Shown piece after piece: positions 1 to 7,806 of a stretch of 19,397 nt of DNA. The translations under genes were made by a program, and so were the position numbers. The notes beneath the pieces are model-generated. The model searched no databases, was not told where the DNA came from, and worked only from the letters and a program-made list of their open reading frames with translations. Origin of the DNA: Eubacterium sp. (GTDB taxonomy: Bacteria; Bacillota_A; Clostridia; Lachnospirales; Lachnospiraceae); NCBI GenBank assembly GCA_017475785.1, contig JAFVEX010000019.1, positions 1 to 19,397 on the forward strand. Direction: 5' to 3'. Position 1 is the first letter of the stretch; each line of letters opens with the position of its first letter.

Positions 1-65
1 GGGCCAAGCAGGTGCTGGGTAAAGCTGACAACTTTGATTCCTTCTAAGATTTTCAGGCCTGCCAT
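1..65 (-). CDS. Type III CoA-transferase, N-terminal fragment cut by the window edge
   Basis: The minus strand from the ATG at 65 reads MAGLKILEGIKVVSF followed by TQHLLG (21 full codons) before the window ends. This is nearly the same as the first 21 residues of the two complete CaiB/BaiF-type (family III) CoA-transferases at 85-1278 and 2578-3774, so it is a third paralogue and not a random frame. A good ribosome site (AGGGGG, on the complement of about 72-80) lies just upstream, and the gap to the stop of the preceding gene is only 19 bases, so it continues the same operon. Family members swap CoA between carboxylic acids using a catalytic Asp, which lies outside the visible part. Whether the gene is intact beyond the edge cannot be seen. 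Confidence 0.85.
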   Translation of the reverse strand, partial: MAGLKILEGIKVVSFTQHLLG

Positions 66-84
66 GCGTTACCCCCTGCCGGCT

Positions 85-1278
85 TTAACGCGACGCGATC
101 GCGCCGCTCTCCTGCATTTCTTTGATCTTTTCGTCGCTGTAGCCGAGCTCCTTGAGGATCTCTGCGTTGTGCTCGCCCAGTTCCGGCGCGAGATAGCGGA
201 TTTCCATCTCGCCGCAGCCGAAGTTGATCGGTGTCTTGAGCAGTTTCAGCTTCCCTGCGCGCGGATGCTCGGTCTCGACTGTCGCGTGAACCGCCTTGAT
301 GATCGGGTTGTCGTGGCATCCGGTCTGCGTATTGATCCGCTGCATCCAGATCCCGTACGGCCGCATCATCTCGACCCACTCATCTGTCGTCTTTTCCGGC
401 ATGATTTCACGGAGAAGATCGACGATCTCCTTGCGGTGATCCCAGACTGCCCGCTCATCCAGGTACGGAAGCAGGCGGTCATCCTTCAGCGCGTCGTAAT
501 AATTTTTGATCGGGCTGACGGAAAGCGCGATGTAATCGTCTTTCGTCTTAAAGATGCCGTAAGGCGCCTCGCTGTAGCCGTTTGTCTGCCCCTGGCCGCT
601 TCTGCGCACCGGATAGCCGTTCAGACTGTAGGTCATCGGCTCCAGCTGCAGATCCATCGCCGCCTGTGCCATGGTGATGCTGATCCGCTGGCCTTCCTTC
701 GTGCGCTCTCTGTTGAAGAGCGCGCTCACGACGCCGAGGGCAAGCAGCGTGCCGCCGTGTACGTCGACAATCGCGGATCCGGCGCCGACGGGCGGCCCGT
801 CCAGCGATCCTGTGATGTCCGCCAGGCCGGTCATCGCCTGCATGATCAGATCCTGACCCGGCAGATCCCGGACACTCGGATCATCTCCGTAGCCAGAGCA
901 GGATACGTAGATGATTCCCGGATTCACTGCCTTGATGGTCTCATAGCCGAGCCCCAGCTTGTCCATGACGCCCGGGCGGAAGTTTTCTATAATGACGTCC
1001 GCGCCTGTTACCAGCTTGAACGCCGCTTCCTTTGCGTCGGGATCCTTCAGGTTGAAGGCGACGTCCCGGTAGTTTCTGCCCGTGGATACCTGATAGAGGC
1101 TGACACCGCCGGGAAAGGCTTCCAGGCCGGCGTGATTGCGCTCGGCCGCGCCTTTTGGCGCCTCGACCTTAATGACATCCGCGCCCATATCCGCCAGAAG
1201 CTGTGTTCCTGCCGGACCGAGCAGGTGCTGTGTGAAGCTGATGACTCTGATTCCTTCTAAAATTTTCAATGCTGCCAT
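85..1278 (-). CDS. Family III (CaiB/BaiF, formyl-CoA-transferase-like) CoA-transferase
   Basis: A 397-residue protein of the usual family length. It opens with the typical KILEGIRVISFTQHLLGP start, then GADVIKVEAP (about 33-41), ENFRPGVMDKLGLGY (98-112), VSCSGYG, and the segment around DGPPVGAGSAIVDVHGG (160-176). D172 in IVDVHGG aligns with the catalytic Asp169 of formyl-CoA transferase, which forms the aspartyl-CoA anhydride. It should move CoA between two carboxylic acids in the cytosol; the acids are unknown. The start ATG has GGAGG six bases upstream. It follows the acyl-CoA dehydrogenase gene at 1376-2512 by 97 bases and precedes a further CoA-transferase by 19. It is a paralogue of the product of 2578-3774. 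The context of two acyl-CoA dehydrogenases suggests activation of an enoate or acid for reduction, as in carnitine or aryl-acrylate pathways; this is inference. Confidence 0.9.
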   Translation of the reverse strand: MAALKILEGIRVISFTQHLLGPAGTQLLADMGADVIKVEAPKGAAERNHAGLEAFPGGVSLYQVSTGRNYRDVAFNLKDPDAKEAAFKLVTGADVIIENFRPGVMDKLGLGYETIKAVNPGIIYVSCSGYGDDPSVRDLPGQDLIMQAMTGLADITGSLDGPPVGAGSAIVDVHGGTLLALGVVSALFNRERTKEGQRISITMAQAAMDLQLEPMTYSLNGYPVRRSGQGQTNGYSEAPYGIFKTKDDYIALSVSPIKNYYDALKDDRLLPYLDERAVWDHRKEIVDLLREIMPEKTTDEWVEMMRPYGIWMQRINTQTGCHDNPIIKAVHATVETEHPRAGKLKLLKTPINFGCGEMEIRYLAPELGEHNAEILKELGYSDEKIKEMQESGAIASR

Positions 1279-1375
1279 TTCATTCCTCCTCTGATGCGCA
1301 ATTACTTCTGCGGAAGAAACGATTGATCATAATGAATCAGGTTTTATCAGAACCTGCGTCACATATATGACCGTA

Positions 1376-2512
1376 TTATCTGCAAAGTGCCCTTCCGACA
1401 ACCCAGCGGTTGATCTGGTTGGTTCCCTCGAAGATCTGGGAAACCTTCGCGTCGCGGTACAGACGCTCTACCGGATAATCATCGGTGTAGCCGTATCCGC
1501 CGTGGATCTGAATCGCGTCTGTCGCTGCCTTGACGGCCAGGTCTGTGGCCATGAACTTCAGTTCCGAGCACTCGCGTGAGCACTCAATCCCGTTGTCCAG
1601 CTTCCACGCGCACTGATATGCCATCAGGCGGCAGGCGTCGAGCGGCGCGGAGATATCCGCGAGCATTCCCTGGATCAGCTGGAAGTTTGCGATCGGCTGG
1701 CCGAACTGGTTGCGCTCTTTCGCGTAGTTGATCGACTCATCGAGGGCTGCCTGTGTCAGACCGATTGCCTGTACGGAGATCAGCACACGACCCATATCCA
1801 TGGTTCTCATGACGTTCTTGAAGCCCTTGCCGACTTCGCCGAGGCGGTAGCGGTCGCTGACGCGCACGTCGTCAAAGCTGATGCCTGCGCACGCGAGGCC
1901 GCGGTTGCCAAGTGTCGTCTGAATCTTATCGACATGCACGCCCGGGAGCTTCAGGTCTACCAGGAAGCAGGTGATGCCGCGCGCCCTCTCTCCGGGGCCT
2001 GTGCGGGTGACAAGAATTACGTAATCCGCCACGCCTGACATGGAGCTGAACTGCTTTGTCCCGTTGATGACCCACTCGTCGCCGTCCTGACGTGCCGCGC
2101 AGGTAATGTTTGCCGCGTCACTTCCGATTTCCGGCTCTGTCATCGCGAAGCAGCACTTTACTTCACCGGAGATCAGTTTCGGAAGAATTTCCTCCTTGAT
2201 TTCCTCACTGGCGAACATGTGGAGGTGCTCTGCCTGGAAGTTTGTGCACTCATTGATGTTGCTGAGCACGAACGACTCTCTCGCGATCTCCTCCAGCATG
2301 ATGCAGTAGGTGAGGGAATCGACGCCTACGCCGCCGTACTGCTCCGGAAGGATCGGCGCGAGAAATCCGAGTTCTGCCATCTCCTGGTACAGATCCTCAG
2401 GGAACTCGTTGGTCTTGTCGATTTCCGCCGCGCGCGGGCGGACACTTGTCTGCGCGAATTCTCTGGCTGTCTCCTGCAGCATTCTCTGTTCATCAGTCAA
2501 ATTAAAATCCAT
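1376..2512 (-). CDS. Acyl-CoA dehydrogenase (second of two)
   Basis: A 378-residue flavoprotein of standard acyl-CoA dehydrogenase length. The N-terminus [20 protein letters not shown] is typical; [15 protein letters not shown] carries the FAD-contacting TEP..GSD motif; the C-terminus has [24 protein letters not shown] and [11 protein letters not shown]362 in FEGT is at the position of the catalytic base Glu of short/medium-chain acyl-CoA dehydrogenases. It should interconvert an acyl-CoA and its 2,3-enoyl-CoA, with electrons passing to an electron-transfer flavoprotein, for which no gene is visible here. AGAGGT lies six bases before the ATG. It sits between two CoA-transferase genes, a CaiA/CaiB-like arrangement. 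Direction (oxidation or fermentative reduction) and substrate are not determined by the sequence. Confidence 0.92.
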   Translation of the reverse strand: MDFNLTDEQRMLQETAREFAQTSVRPRAAEIDKTNEFPEDLYQEMAELGFLAPILPEQYGGVGVDSLTYCIMLEEIARESFVLSNINECTNFQAEHLHMFASEEIKEEILPKLISGEVKCCFAMTEPEIGSDAANITCAARQDGDEWVINGTKQFSSMSGVADYVILVTRTGPGERARGITCFLVDLKLPGVHVDKIQTTLGNRGLACAGISFDDVRVSDRYRLGEVGKGFKNVMRTMDMGRVLISVQAIGLTQAALDESINYAKERNQFGQPIANFQLIQGMLADISAPLDACRLMAYQCAWKLDNGIECSRECSELKFMATDLAVKAATDAIQIHGGYGYTDDYPVERLYRDAKVSQIFEGTNQINRWVVGRALCR

Positions 2513-2577
2513 ACTTGTACCTCTTTCTTTCTTGATTTACGGCAGTCCGGATTCCTTCAGGTGCTCCGTCGCTGCAA

Positions 2578-3774
2578 TTATTTCTCTTCCCTCACAACTG
2601 CCTTGCTCTCGCACATCGCGTCGATTTCTTCCTGGCTGTAGCCGACGCCCTTCAGGATTTCTTCCGTGTGCTCGCCGAACGCCGGTCCGAAGTAACGGAC
2701 GTCCGGTGTGCCCGCGCTGAAGTTGATCGGGAACTTCAGGACTTCGACGTCACCTGCCACGGGGTGATGCAGTGTCATCGTCGGATCGATCTCCTTGAAC
2801 ACCGGCTCCGCAAAGCACTCGTCGTAGTTCTGAATCTTGCGGGTCCAGACGCCGCCCTTGCTGAGCAGCTCGACCCACTCGTCAGCCGTCTTTGTCGCGA
2901 TGATTTCCACGAACAGATCATGGATTTCTTTTTTATCTGTCCACGCCTTGTCGACATACGGAGCGAGCCGCTCGTCGCCGATCGCGTTGTAGTAGATGTT
3001 CATCGGCGTGGATGAGAGAACGATGTATCTGTCATCCGAAGTCTTGTATACGCCGTACGGTGCCTGAATATATCCGCTCGCGAGGCCGTCGCCGTTGCGG
3101 GTGACCGGCGTGCCGTTCATGTGGACGGTGAGCGGCTCGATCATCATGCTGAGCGCCGCCTGCAGCATGTTGATCTCGACATGCTGTCCCTCGCCGGTGC
3201 GGTATCTGTGGAGCACGGCGCTGACAACGCCGAGCGCCATCATCAGTCCGCCGTAGACATCGATGACTGCCGCGCCGACCGGCGTCGGCGGATCCTGTGC
3301 CTTTCCGGTGATGTCAGCCATACCTGTCATGGCCTGCAGCAGAAGATCCTGACCCGGCATCGAGCGGCCGATTTCTCCTTTGCCAAATCCAGAAGCTGAG
3401 AAGTAGATAATATCCGGATTTACCTTTTTCGCGTCTTCATAGCCGAGGCCGAGTCGGTCCATCGCCCCTGCGCGTCCGTTCTGCACGACGACGTCTGCGT
3501 CCGCGATCAGGCGGAGCGCGGCTTCCTTGCCCTCCGGGCTCTTCAGGTCAATCGCGATGTTGCGGTTGTTGCGGTGTGTCGTCAGATAAAACATGCTGAC
3601 GTCATTCTTGAAATTGTGGCAGCCCGCCCAGCCGCGCTCATATGCTTTTCTGGTCGGCTCCACGGTGATGACGTCCGCGCCGAGATCGCCGAGATGCTGT
3701 GTGCCCAGCGGTCCCAGCAGGAACTGCGTAAAGCTGACGACTTTGATTCCGTCAAGTATTTTTAATCCTGCCAA
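2578..3774 (-). CDS. Family III CoA-transferase with TTG start
   Basis: A 398-residue CaiB/BaiF-family protein. It starts MAGLKILDGIKVVSF and includes GADVITVEP, GRAGAMDRLGLGYEDAKKVNPDIIYFSASGFG and PVGAAVIDVYGG; D172 in IDVYGG is the predicted catalytic Asp. The start codon is TTG (3774-3772): AGGAGG stands six bases upstream and the N-terminus lines up exactly with its two paralogues. It lies 65 bases upstream of the acyl-CoA dehydrogenase gene at 1376-2512 and follows the one at 3830-4972. Differences from the product of 85-1278 include VVVQNGRAGAMD in place of VIIENFRPGVMD, so the two may prefer different acids or CoA donors. The C-terminus is charged (ESKAVVREEK). Function as a CoA-transferase is secure; substrate unknown. 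Confidence 0.9.
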   Translation of the reverse strand: MAGLKILDGIKVVSFTQFLLGPLGTQHLGDLGADVITVEPTRKAYERGWAGCHNFKNDVSMFYLTTHRNNRNIAIDLKSPEGKEAALRLIADADVVVQNGRAGAMDRLGLGYEDAKKVNPDIIYFSASGFGKGEIGRSMPGQDLLLQAMTGMADITGKAQDPPTPVGAAVIDVYGGLMMALGVVSAVLHRYRTGEGQHVEINMLQAALSMMIEPLTVHMNGTPVTRNGDGLASGYIQAPYGVYKTSDDRYIVLSSTPMNIYYNAIGDERLAPYVDKAWTDKKEIHDLFVEIIATKTADEWVELLSKGGVWTRKIQNYDECFAEPVFKEIDPTMTLHHPVAGDVEVLKFPINFSAGTPDVRYFGPAFGEHTEEILKGVGYSQEEIDAMCESKAVVREEK

Positions 3775-3829
3775 TTTCTTCCTCCTGTAATGGTCTGTTG
3801 ATTCACGTGCAATATTAATGATTGTTCAT

Positions 3830-4972
3830 TCAGCGGAGAACCGCTCTGGAAATAACCATCTTCTGGGCTTCGCTGGTACCCTCATAGATGCGGGTGATGC
3901 GAGCGTCGCGGTACATGCGCTCGATCGCGTAGTCCTTGATAAATCCGTAGCCGCCGTGAATCTGCAGAGCCAGATCTGTGACATAGCACGCTGCTTCGCC
4001 TGCAAAGAGCTTCGCCATGGCCGCCGTGCAGCCGGCGTCCTTGTCGCGGTCAGCGCGCTTCTGCGCTGCTTCGAGAACGAGAAGGCGTGCCGCCTCTGTT
4101 CTGGTTGCCATGTCAGCGATGTACCACTGCAGTCCCTGGTTGCGGGAGAGCGGTTTTCCAAACTGCTCACGCTCGTTTGCGTAATTGACAGCTTCTGCGA
4201 GCGCGCCCTGCGCGATGCCCGCTGCCTGCGCAGCAATGCCGATGCGTCCGCCGTCGAGACCCCACATCGCGATCTTGAAGCCCTCTCCGAGTTCTCCGAG
4301 GATTGCGGACTCAGAGACGCGGCAGTCCTCAAGAATGACTTCGGAGGTCTTGGAGGCGCGGATGCCGAGCTTGTCCTCTGTCTTGCCGATCGAGAGACCC
4401 GGATTGTCTCTGTCAACCAGGAAAGCGGTGATGCCGCCGTGGGTCTTTTTCTCCGGATCGGTCAGCGCGAATACGACGAAGTGGTCGCCCTGCTCAGGAC
4501 CTGCGTTTGTGATAAAGCATTTGGTGCCGTTCAGGATATATTCGTCGCCATCCTTTACTGCGGTTGTCTTCAGGCCGCCTGCGTCAGTTCCGGCGCTGGG
4601 CTCTGTCAGGCAGAAGCATCCCAGTTTTCCTTCAGAGGCGCGGGAGAGATAATTCTCTTTCTGCTCCTCGGTTCCCTTTTCCAGGATGATATCGCTGACC
4701 ATGTAGTGCAGGCTGCAGATAACGGCGGTGCTTGCGCATGCCTTCGCAAGTTCCATGACGACAAGTGCTTCCGCGACGGAATCCATGCCGCACCCGCCGT
4801 ACTCCTCCGGCACGCACAGTCCCATGAATCCAAGATCCGCAAGCTTGTCGACTGTGTCCTGCGGAAAATGTCCGTCTACATCAATTTCAGCGGCGATCGG
4901 CGCAACTTCTTTTTCGGTAAATTCTCTGGCAAGATTCTGAATATCTCTCTGGTCATCTGTCATCTGAAACAT
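3830..4972 (-). CDS. Acyl-CoA dehydrogenase (first gene of the acyl-CoA operon)
   Basis: A 380-residue acyl-CoA dehydrogenase resembling butyryl-CoA/short-chain enzymes. It has FAREFTEKEVAPIAAEID-like N-terminal helices, CGMDSVAEALVVMELAK, FCLTEPSAGTDAGGLKT (flavin contact), a linker with VILEDCRVSESAILGE, and the end IHGGYGFIKDYAIERMYRDARITRIYEGTSEAQK, where the Glu of YEGTS is the predicted catalytic base. The start at ATG 4972 (MFQMTDDQRD) is chosen because AAGGAGG (complement of 4982-4988) is 9 bases away and the length then matches the sister gene; ATG 4978 and TTG 4981 are possible but crowd the ribosome site. It is the promoter-proximal gene of the left block, following the noncoding region 4973-5338. 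It would need an ETF partner encoded elsewhere. Confidence 0.92.
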   Translation of the reverse strand: MFQMTDDQRDIQNLAREFTEKEVAPIAAEIDVDGHFPQDTVDKLADLGFMGLCVPEEYGGCGMDSVAEALVVMELAKACASTAVICSLHYMVSDIILEKGTEEQKENYLSRASEGKLGCFCLTEPSAGTDAGGLKTTAVKDGDEYILNGTKCFITNAGPEQGDHFVVFALTDPEKKTHGGITAFLVDRDNPGLSIGKTEDKLGIRASKTSEVILEDCRVSESAILGELGEGFKIAMWGLDGGRIGIAAQAAGIAQGALAEAVNYANEREQFGKPLSRNQGLQWYIADMATRTEAARLLVLEAAQKRADRDKDAGCTAAMAKLFAGEAACYVTDLALQIHGGYGFIKDYAIERMYRDARITRIYEGTSEAQKMVISRAVLR

Positions 4973-5116
4973 CGCCATCAACCTCCTTGTGTTGTTCTGT
5001 TGTTATTCTGTTATTGATCTGCTGTTATTTTGTGTCTCTGGAAAGATCTTTGTATTTATCCTACTTTATAATATTATATTAATCCTATTTTTGTTTTGGT
5101 TTTTTCTGATTTTTCC

Positions 5117-5129
5117 CGGGTTGAACCCG
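5117..5129. promoter_or_regulatory. Perfect 13-bp palindrome, possible operator of the acyl-CoA operon
   Basis: The sequence is CGGGTT-G-AACCCG, six-base arms around one central base. It lies about 40 bp upstream of the AT-rich stretch that probably carries the promoter of the acyl-CoA dehydrogenase/CoA-transferase operon. A dimeric regulator could bind here, but no regulator gene for this operon is in the window. It could also simply be the foot of a short RNA hairpin. Only the symmetry is directly seen. Confidence 0.35.
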
Positions 5130-5197
5130 CGTTTATTCAGTCTTATGCGATCTTTTTTTGTTTGATTTCAGACATCTTCAGGGAAATCAGGTGCAAC

Positions 5198-5233
5198 AAA
5201 AGCAGACGATGTTTTCCCGCACCGTCTGCTTTT
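5198..5233 (-). terminator. Hairpin terminator, potentially bidirectional
   Basis: Arms AAAAGCAGACG (5198-5208) and CGTCTGCTTTT (5223-5233) pair perfectly over 11 bp around a 14-base loop. Read on the minus strand, the stem ends in CTTTTGTTG, closing the main operon after the small gene that ends at 5339. On the plus strand the stem is followed by the more T-rich CTTTTTATTTGATTG. It therefore probably separates the main operon from the acyl-CoA operon downstream and may also stop plus-strand transcripts. Confidence 0.7.
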
Positions 5234-5338
5234 TATTTGATTGTCTTATTTTTTCCGCACGAAAAAGACAGGCATCCTGCGGCACACAGGCGCAGAAATA
5301 CCAGATACCCGGTACCCCCCCCGATGAAATTATGTCTA

Positions 5339-5515
5339 TTATTCAGGGCTGTCTGCATTACCTTCTCTCCTGTCTCTGCCGTTATCCGCAGCTTCTGCCG
5401 CGAACCGGCAGGAATCCCTCTCGCACCGTCCGCGCAGGTTTGCGTCCGGACAGTCGCGCGACTGCTCCCAGCAGTGATTCCATCCATCGTGCTCCGTGAC
5501 AAACGCGCGGCTCAT
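5339..5515 (-). CDS. Small Cys-rich protein, 58 residues
   Basis: The frame starts MSRAFVTEHDGWNHCW and is 58 residues long. Its ATG (5515-5513) overlaps the TGA of the flavoprotein gene (ATGA), and a strong ribosome site, GGGGGAAGGA, lies five bases upstream, inside the end of that gene. Both signals argue for real, coupled translation. The first half has four cysteines, C15, C22, C31 and C36, with conserved-looking spacing (C-x6-C-x8-C-x4-C), suggesting a zinc or Fe-S site or disulfides; the C-terminal third is highly charged and looks disordered. No transmembrane or signal segment is seen. I do not assign a family or function. Its position as the last gene of the operon, tied to a Cys-rich flavoprotein, hints at a redox or metal accessory role. 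Confidence 0.6.
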   Translation of the reverse strand: MSRAFVTEHDGWNHCWEQSRDCPDANLRGRCERDSCRFAAEAADNGRDRREGNADSPE

Positions 5516-6075
5516 AATTCCTTCCCCCATCGCTCCTCGATGGACGCGCCCATCTGTCTGGCCTCTTCCAGCAGCTCCGGGTGACTGTTCACGGAGAGCC
5601 GCTCCTCGATCCCGCCGCCCCGCACGCAGCCTGCCAGCCTGCATTTCGGAAAACAGCGGATCCAGCCGTTCAGTCCCTCGACCGTCGGATCCATCAAACT
5701 GGTATCCGGCTCTGCCGCTGCCATCAGCAGATAGATGTCGCGGAACTGGTAATCTGACGGGAACAGCGGATTCAGCCTGTCAATCAGGACCTTCATCTGT
5801 CCGCTCATCCCAAAGAAGTAAACTGGGGTGGCAAACGCGACCACCTCTGCGTCCTTCACTTTTTCGGCCAGGGCGGAGGCGTCATCCTGCATAACGCATC
5901 GCAGCGTCTTCTGGCAGGCATAGCAGCCTCTGCAGAACTGCAGTTCTTTTCCGTGAAGAGTCTCGAACGTAACGTCGTGTCCCGCTTCCCTGGCGCCCTG
6001 GGCGAATGCCCGGGCGAGCAGCTCGGAATTGCTGCCCGTCCGGATACTGGTTGAAATGATTAATACGCGGCGCAT
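5512..6075 (-). CDS. Flavodoxin-fold NAD(P)H:FMN reductase / Cys-rich iron-sulfur-flavoprotein-like protein
   Basis: A 187-residue protein of the NADPH-dependent FMN reductase (flavodoxin-like) family. The N-terminal strand VLIISTSIRTGSNS (4-17) is the FMN phosphate loop. Next comes CRGCYACQKTLRC with C48, C51, C54 and C60 followed by DD, as in the Isf-like branch of this family that may hold a [4Fe-4S] cluster. FATPVYFFGMSGQMKVLIDR (81-100) is the second flavin-contact region. It should shuttle electrons between a reductant and an unknown acceptor in the cytosol. The start follows the alcohol dehydrogenase stop by 3 bases, with GAGG upstream. The stop overlaps the start of the 58-residue Cys-rich gene. 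It could act as the electron outlet of the redox module upstream; that is inference. Confidence 0.85.
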   Translation of the reverse strand: MRRVLIISTSIRTGSNSELLARAFAQGAREAGHDVTFETLHGKELQFCRGCYACQKTLRCVMQDDASALAEKVKDAEVVAFATPVYFFGMSGQMKVLIDRLNPLFPSDYQFRDIYLLMAAAEPDTSLMDPTVEGLNGWIRCFPKCRLAGCVRGGGIEERLSVNSHPELLEEARQMGASIEERWGKEL

Positions 6076-6078
6076 CTT

Positions 6079-7272
6079 TTATGCCTCGTTGAACTCCCAG
6101 GAGGTCATCAGGATGCGCATCAGGTCGTCCTTGGAAAGCTCGTAGCGATCCATATCGATTCCGACGACGTCCACTGCCGTGTCGATCGCTTCCTGGAATT
6201 TCGACGGATCTACGCCAAACTGGGACATAGAAGCCTTGCGGATGCCGCACTTGTCCATCAGCTTTGTAAGGCCGTTGATGTAGGACTGACCCGGATCTCC
6301 CGGAACAGCCGGCTCGCCCATAAACTCGCCGAGCTTGTCGAAGTCTTCCGGAATGTACTGCTTGATCTCTTTGTAATAAGCCTCAGCGATCGTAGACAGG
6401 GTCGCGCCGTGCGGGAATTTCGGGAATACGCCGCCGAGCGCCTGGCCGAGGATGTGGTGAGACGTCACGAATGTGAGTGCCTGGTTGTAACCCTCCAGTA
6501 CGCACGCCGCGTACGCGACATTTGTGCGCGCCTCAAGGTTTGTGCCGTCCTCAACCGCAAGTGGAAGCCACTCTGTCAGCAGGCGGATTGCCTCTTCTGC
6601 GTACAGCTCGATCAGCTTGCTCTCGCCTGCGTTGCAGATATAGTTCTCGACTGCGTGGAACAGCGCGTCGATTCCCTGGAACGCTGTCAGGCCCTTCGGG
6701 AGGCTGACCATCAGCTCCGGATCAATGATGGAGACGGTCGGGAAGATTGCCTCAAGGCCAAAGTCGAGCTTTTCGCCGGTCTCCTCATTTGTGATGACGC
6801 AGAAGTAATCGCACTCTGTGCCGGTTCCTGCTGTCGTAGAAATAACGACGACCGGAGCGGCATCCGTAACTTCCTTGCGTCCGCCGGACTCAGAATTCGC
6901 GTAATCCCACAGATCGCCGGGCATGCGGTTCATGATCGCGGCCGCCTTCGCCGTGTCAATGCTGCTGCCGCCGCCGAGGCCGAGGAAGAAATCACAGCCG
7001 CTGTCTTTTGCGAGCTTGCTGGCTTTCATAACAGAGGCGCGGGTCGGATTCGGGACGACCTCGTCATAGATCGTTACTTCTACGCCATTCTGCTTCAGAA
7101 GCTCAATCACCTTCTGCTGAACGCCCATTTTCTCCATGATGTGATCCGCTGTCACGCAGAGGAGCGCGTGTTTGCCCGGAAGCTTTACCGTCGCGAGCTC
7201 CTGCAGTCTGCCTGCGCCAAAAATAACTCTGACCGGTGAATAGCTGTTTACAATATACAGATCCTTTGCCAT
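6079..7272 (-). CDS. Iron-containing (group III) alcohol dehydrogenase
   Basis: A 397-residue protein of the FucO/PduQ/1,3-propanediol-dehydrogenase family. The N-terminal dinucleotide domain has FLGLGGGSSIDTAK (96-109). The metal site is readable: D202 and H206 in GIDALFHAVEN, H273 in SHHILG and H288 in FPHGA. It should reduce an aldehyde (or oxidise an alcohol) with NAD(P)H and a divalent metal, in the cytosol. AGGAGGT lies seven bases before the ATG. It lies 36 bases after the second YjbQ-like gene and 3 bases before the flavoprotein. One oddity is Q277 at the place where FucO-type enzymes have a second histidine (FucO His267, from memory). In this operon it may reduce an aldehyde released from the sugar (such as lactaldehyde or glycolaldehyde); the true substrate is unknown. 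Confidence 0.92.
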   Translation of the reverse strand: MAKDLYIVNSYSPVRVIFGAGRLQELATVKLPGKHALLCVTADHIMEKMGVQQKVIELLKQNGVEVTIYDEVVPNPTRASVMKASKLAKDSGCDFFLGLGGGSSIDTAKAAAIMNRMPGDLWDYANSESGGRKEVTDAAPVVVISTTAGTGTECDYFCVITNEETGEKLDFGLEAIFPTVSIIDPELMVSLPKGLTAFQGIDALFHAVENYICNAGESKLIELYAEEAIRLLTEWLPLAVEDGTNLEARTNVAYAACVLEGYNQALTFVTSHHILGQALGGVFPKFPHGATLSTIAEAYYKEIKQYIPEDFDKLGEFMGEPAVPGDPGQSYINGLTKLMDKCGIRKASMSQFGVDPSKFQEAIDTAVDVVGIDMDRYELSKDDLMRILMTSWEFNEA

Positions 7273-7308
7273 TATTTCTACCTCCTGATTTTTGTTTGTT
7301 TTGTTGCT

Positions 7309-7806
7309 TTATTCTCCGATAATCTGTACCATGACGGTACGCTCTCTGGCTCTTCTCTGGTCCCAGTCGATGAAATAAATATTTCCGAAGCTTCCCAGAT
7401 CCAGCTTTCCGTCGATCAAAACGATTGTCTCGCTTCTGCCAATGATCGAGGAACGCAGATGCGCGTCCGTATTGTGCACGCAGTAGTAATCTTCATCGTT
7501 TTCCGCCGCGAACGCGACTGCCTTCGGACCCGGATGAAGGTACATGCCGTCTGTCCTGTAGCTGGGAATCATATCTTCCATGACATTGACCATGTCCTGC
7601 TGCAGTGTCTCAAGCCCGGTCATGGACATGTCAAACGCGCTTTCGTCTGTGATGACGCAGCATGTTGTGTGGTGTGAATAAACCACGCAGATGCCGGACT
7701 GGACACCTGATTCTGTGACGATCTTCTGCACCTGCTCCTTCACGTTGTGGAAGGTGGGCTGCACACCGGTCGACTGTACTTTAAATGACTCTCTGACTGT
7801 CTTCAT
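7309..7806 (-). CDS. YjbQ-family (UPF0047) protein, downstream copy
   Basis: A 165-residue protein of the YjbQ/UPF0047 family, longer than the E. coli YjbQ type (about 138). Family blocks visible are VVYSHHTTCCVITDE, YLHPGP, HNTDAHLRSSIIGRSE and FGNIYFIDWDQRRARERTV. E. coli YjbQ has weak thiamine-phosphate-synthase activity, but the physiological role of the family is unsettled. Its ATG overlaps the stop of the TIM-like gene (ATGA), so the two are translationally coupled, which suggests joint action on the same phosphorylated intermediate. It is clearly related to the first gene of the operon (17462-17965) through the shared SxHTTC, YLHPGP, NTDAHLRS and RARERTV blocks. The role in this pathway is unknown. 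Confidence 0.9.
   Translation of the reverse strand: MKTVRESFKVQSTGVQPTFHNVKEQVQKIVTESGVQSGICVVYSHHTTCCVITDESAFDMSMTGLETLQQDMVNVMEDMIPSYRTDGMYLHPGPKAVAFAAENDEDYYCVHNTDAHLRSSIIGRSETIVLIDGKLDLGSFGNIYFIDWDQRRARERTVMVQIIGE

Larger units (their letters stand above)
4973..5338. other. Noncoding region between the two minus-strand operons
   Basis: This 366-base stretch separates the end of the main operon from the acyl-CoA operon. It holds a hairpin terminator (5198-5233), a 13-bp palindrome (5117-5129) and a very AT-rich tract around 5061-5090. On the minus strand that tract has TATAAT at 5078-5073, a possible -10 element for the acyl-CoA operon, but I see no convincing TTGACA-like -35 at the right distance, so the promoter is only a candidate. 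Short open frames here have no ribosome sites or recognisable sequence. Confidence 0.6.

Noticed and set aside
34..1260. A 408-codon plus-strand open frame opposite the first complete CoA-transferase
   Set aside because: It mirrors the minus-strand CoA-transferase almost end to end and shows no domain. The same applies to plus-strand frames at 3818-5017, 6409-7239, 9693-10622 and 11419-12330.
5233..5502. An 89-codon minus-strand frame downstream of the flavoprotein gene
   Set aside because: It overlaps the 58-residue Cys-rich gene in another frame, runs into the terminator stem, and lacks a ribosome site; the 58-residue frame has the better start signals.
7309..7806. Reading the YjbQ-like genes as thiamine biosynthesis genes
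   Set aside because: No other thiamine gene or THI-box riboswitch is present, and both copies lie within a DeoR-linked sugar operon.
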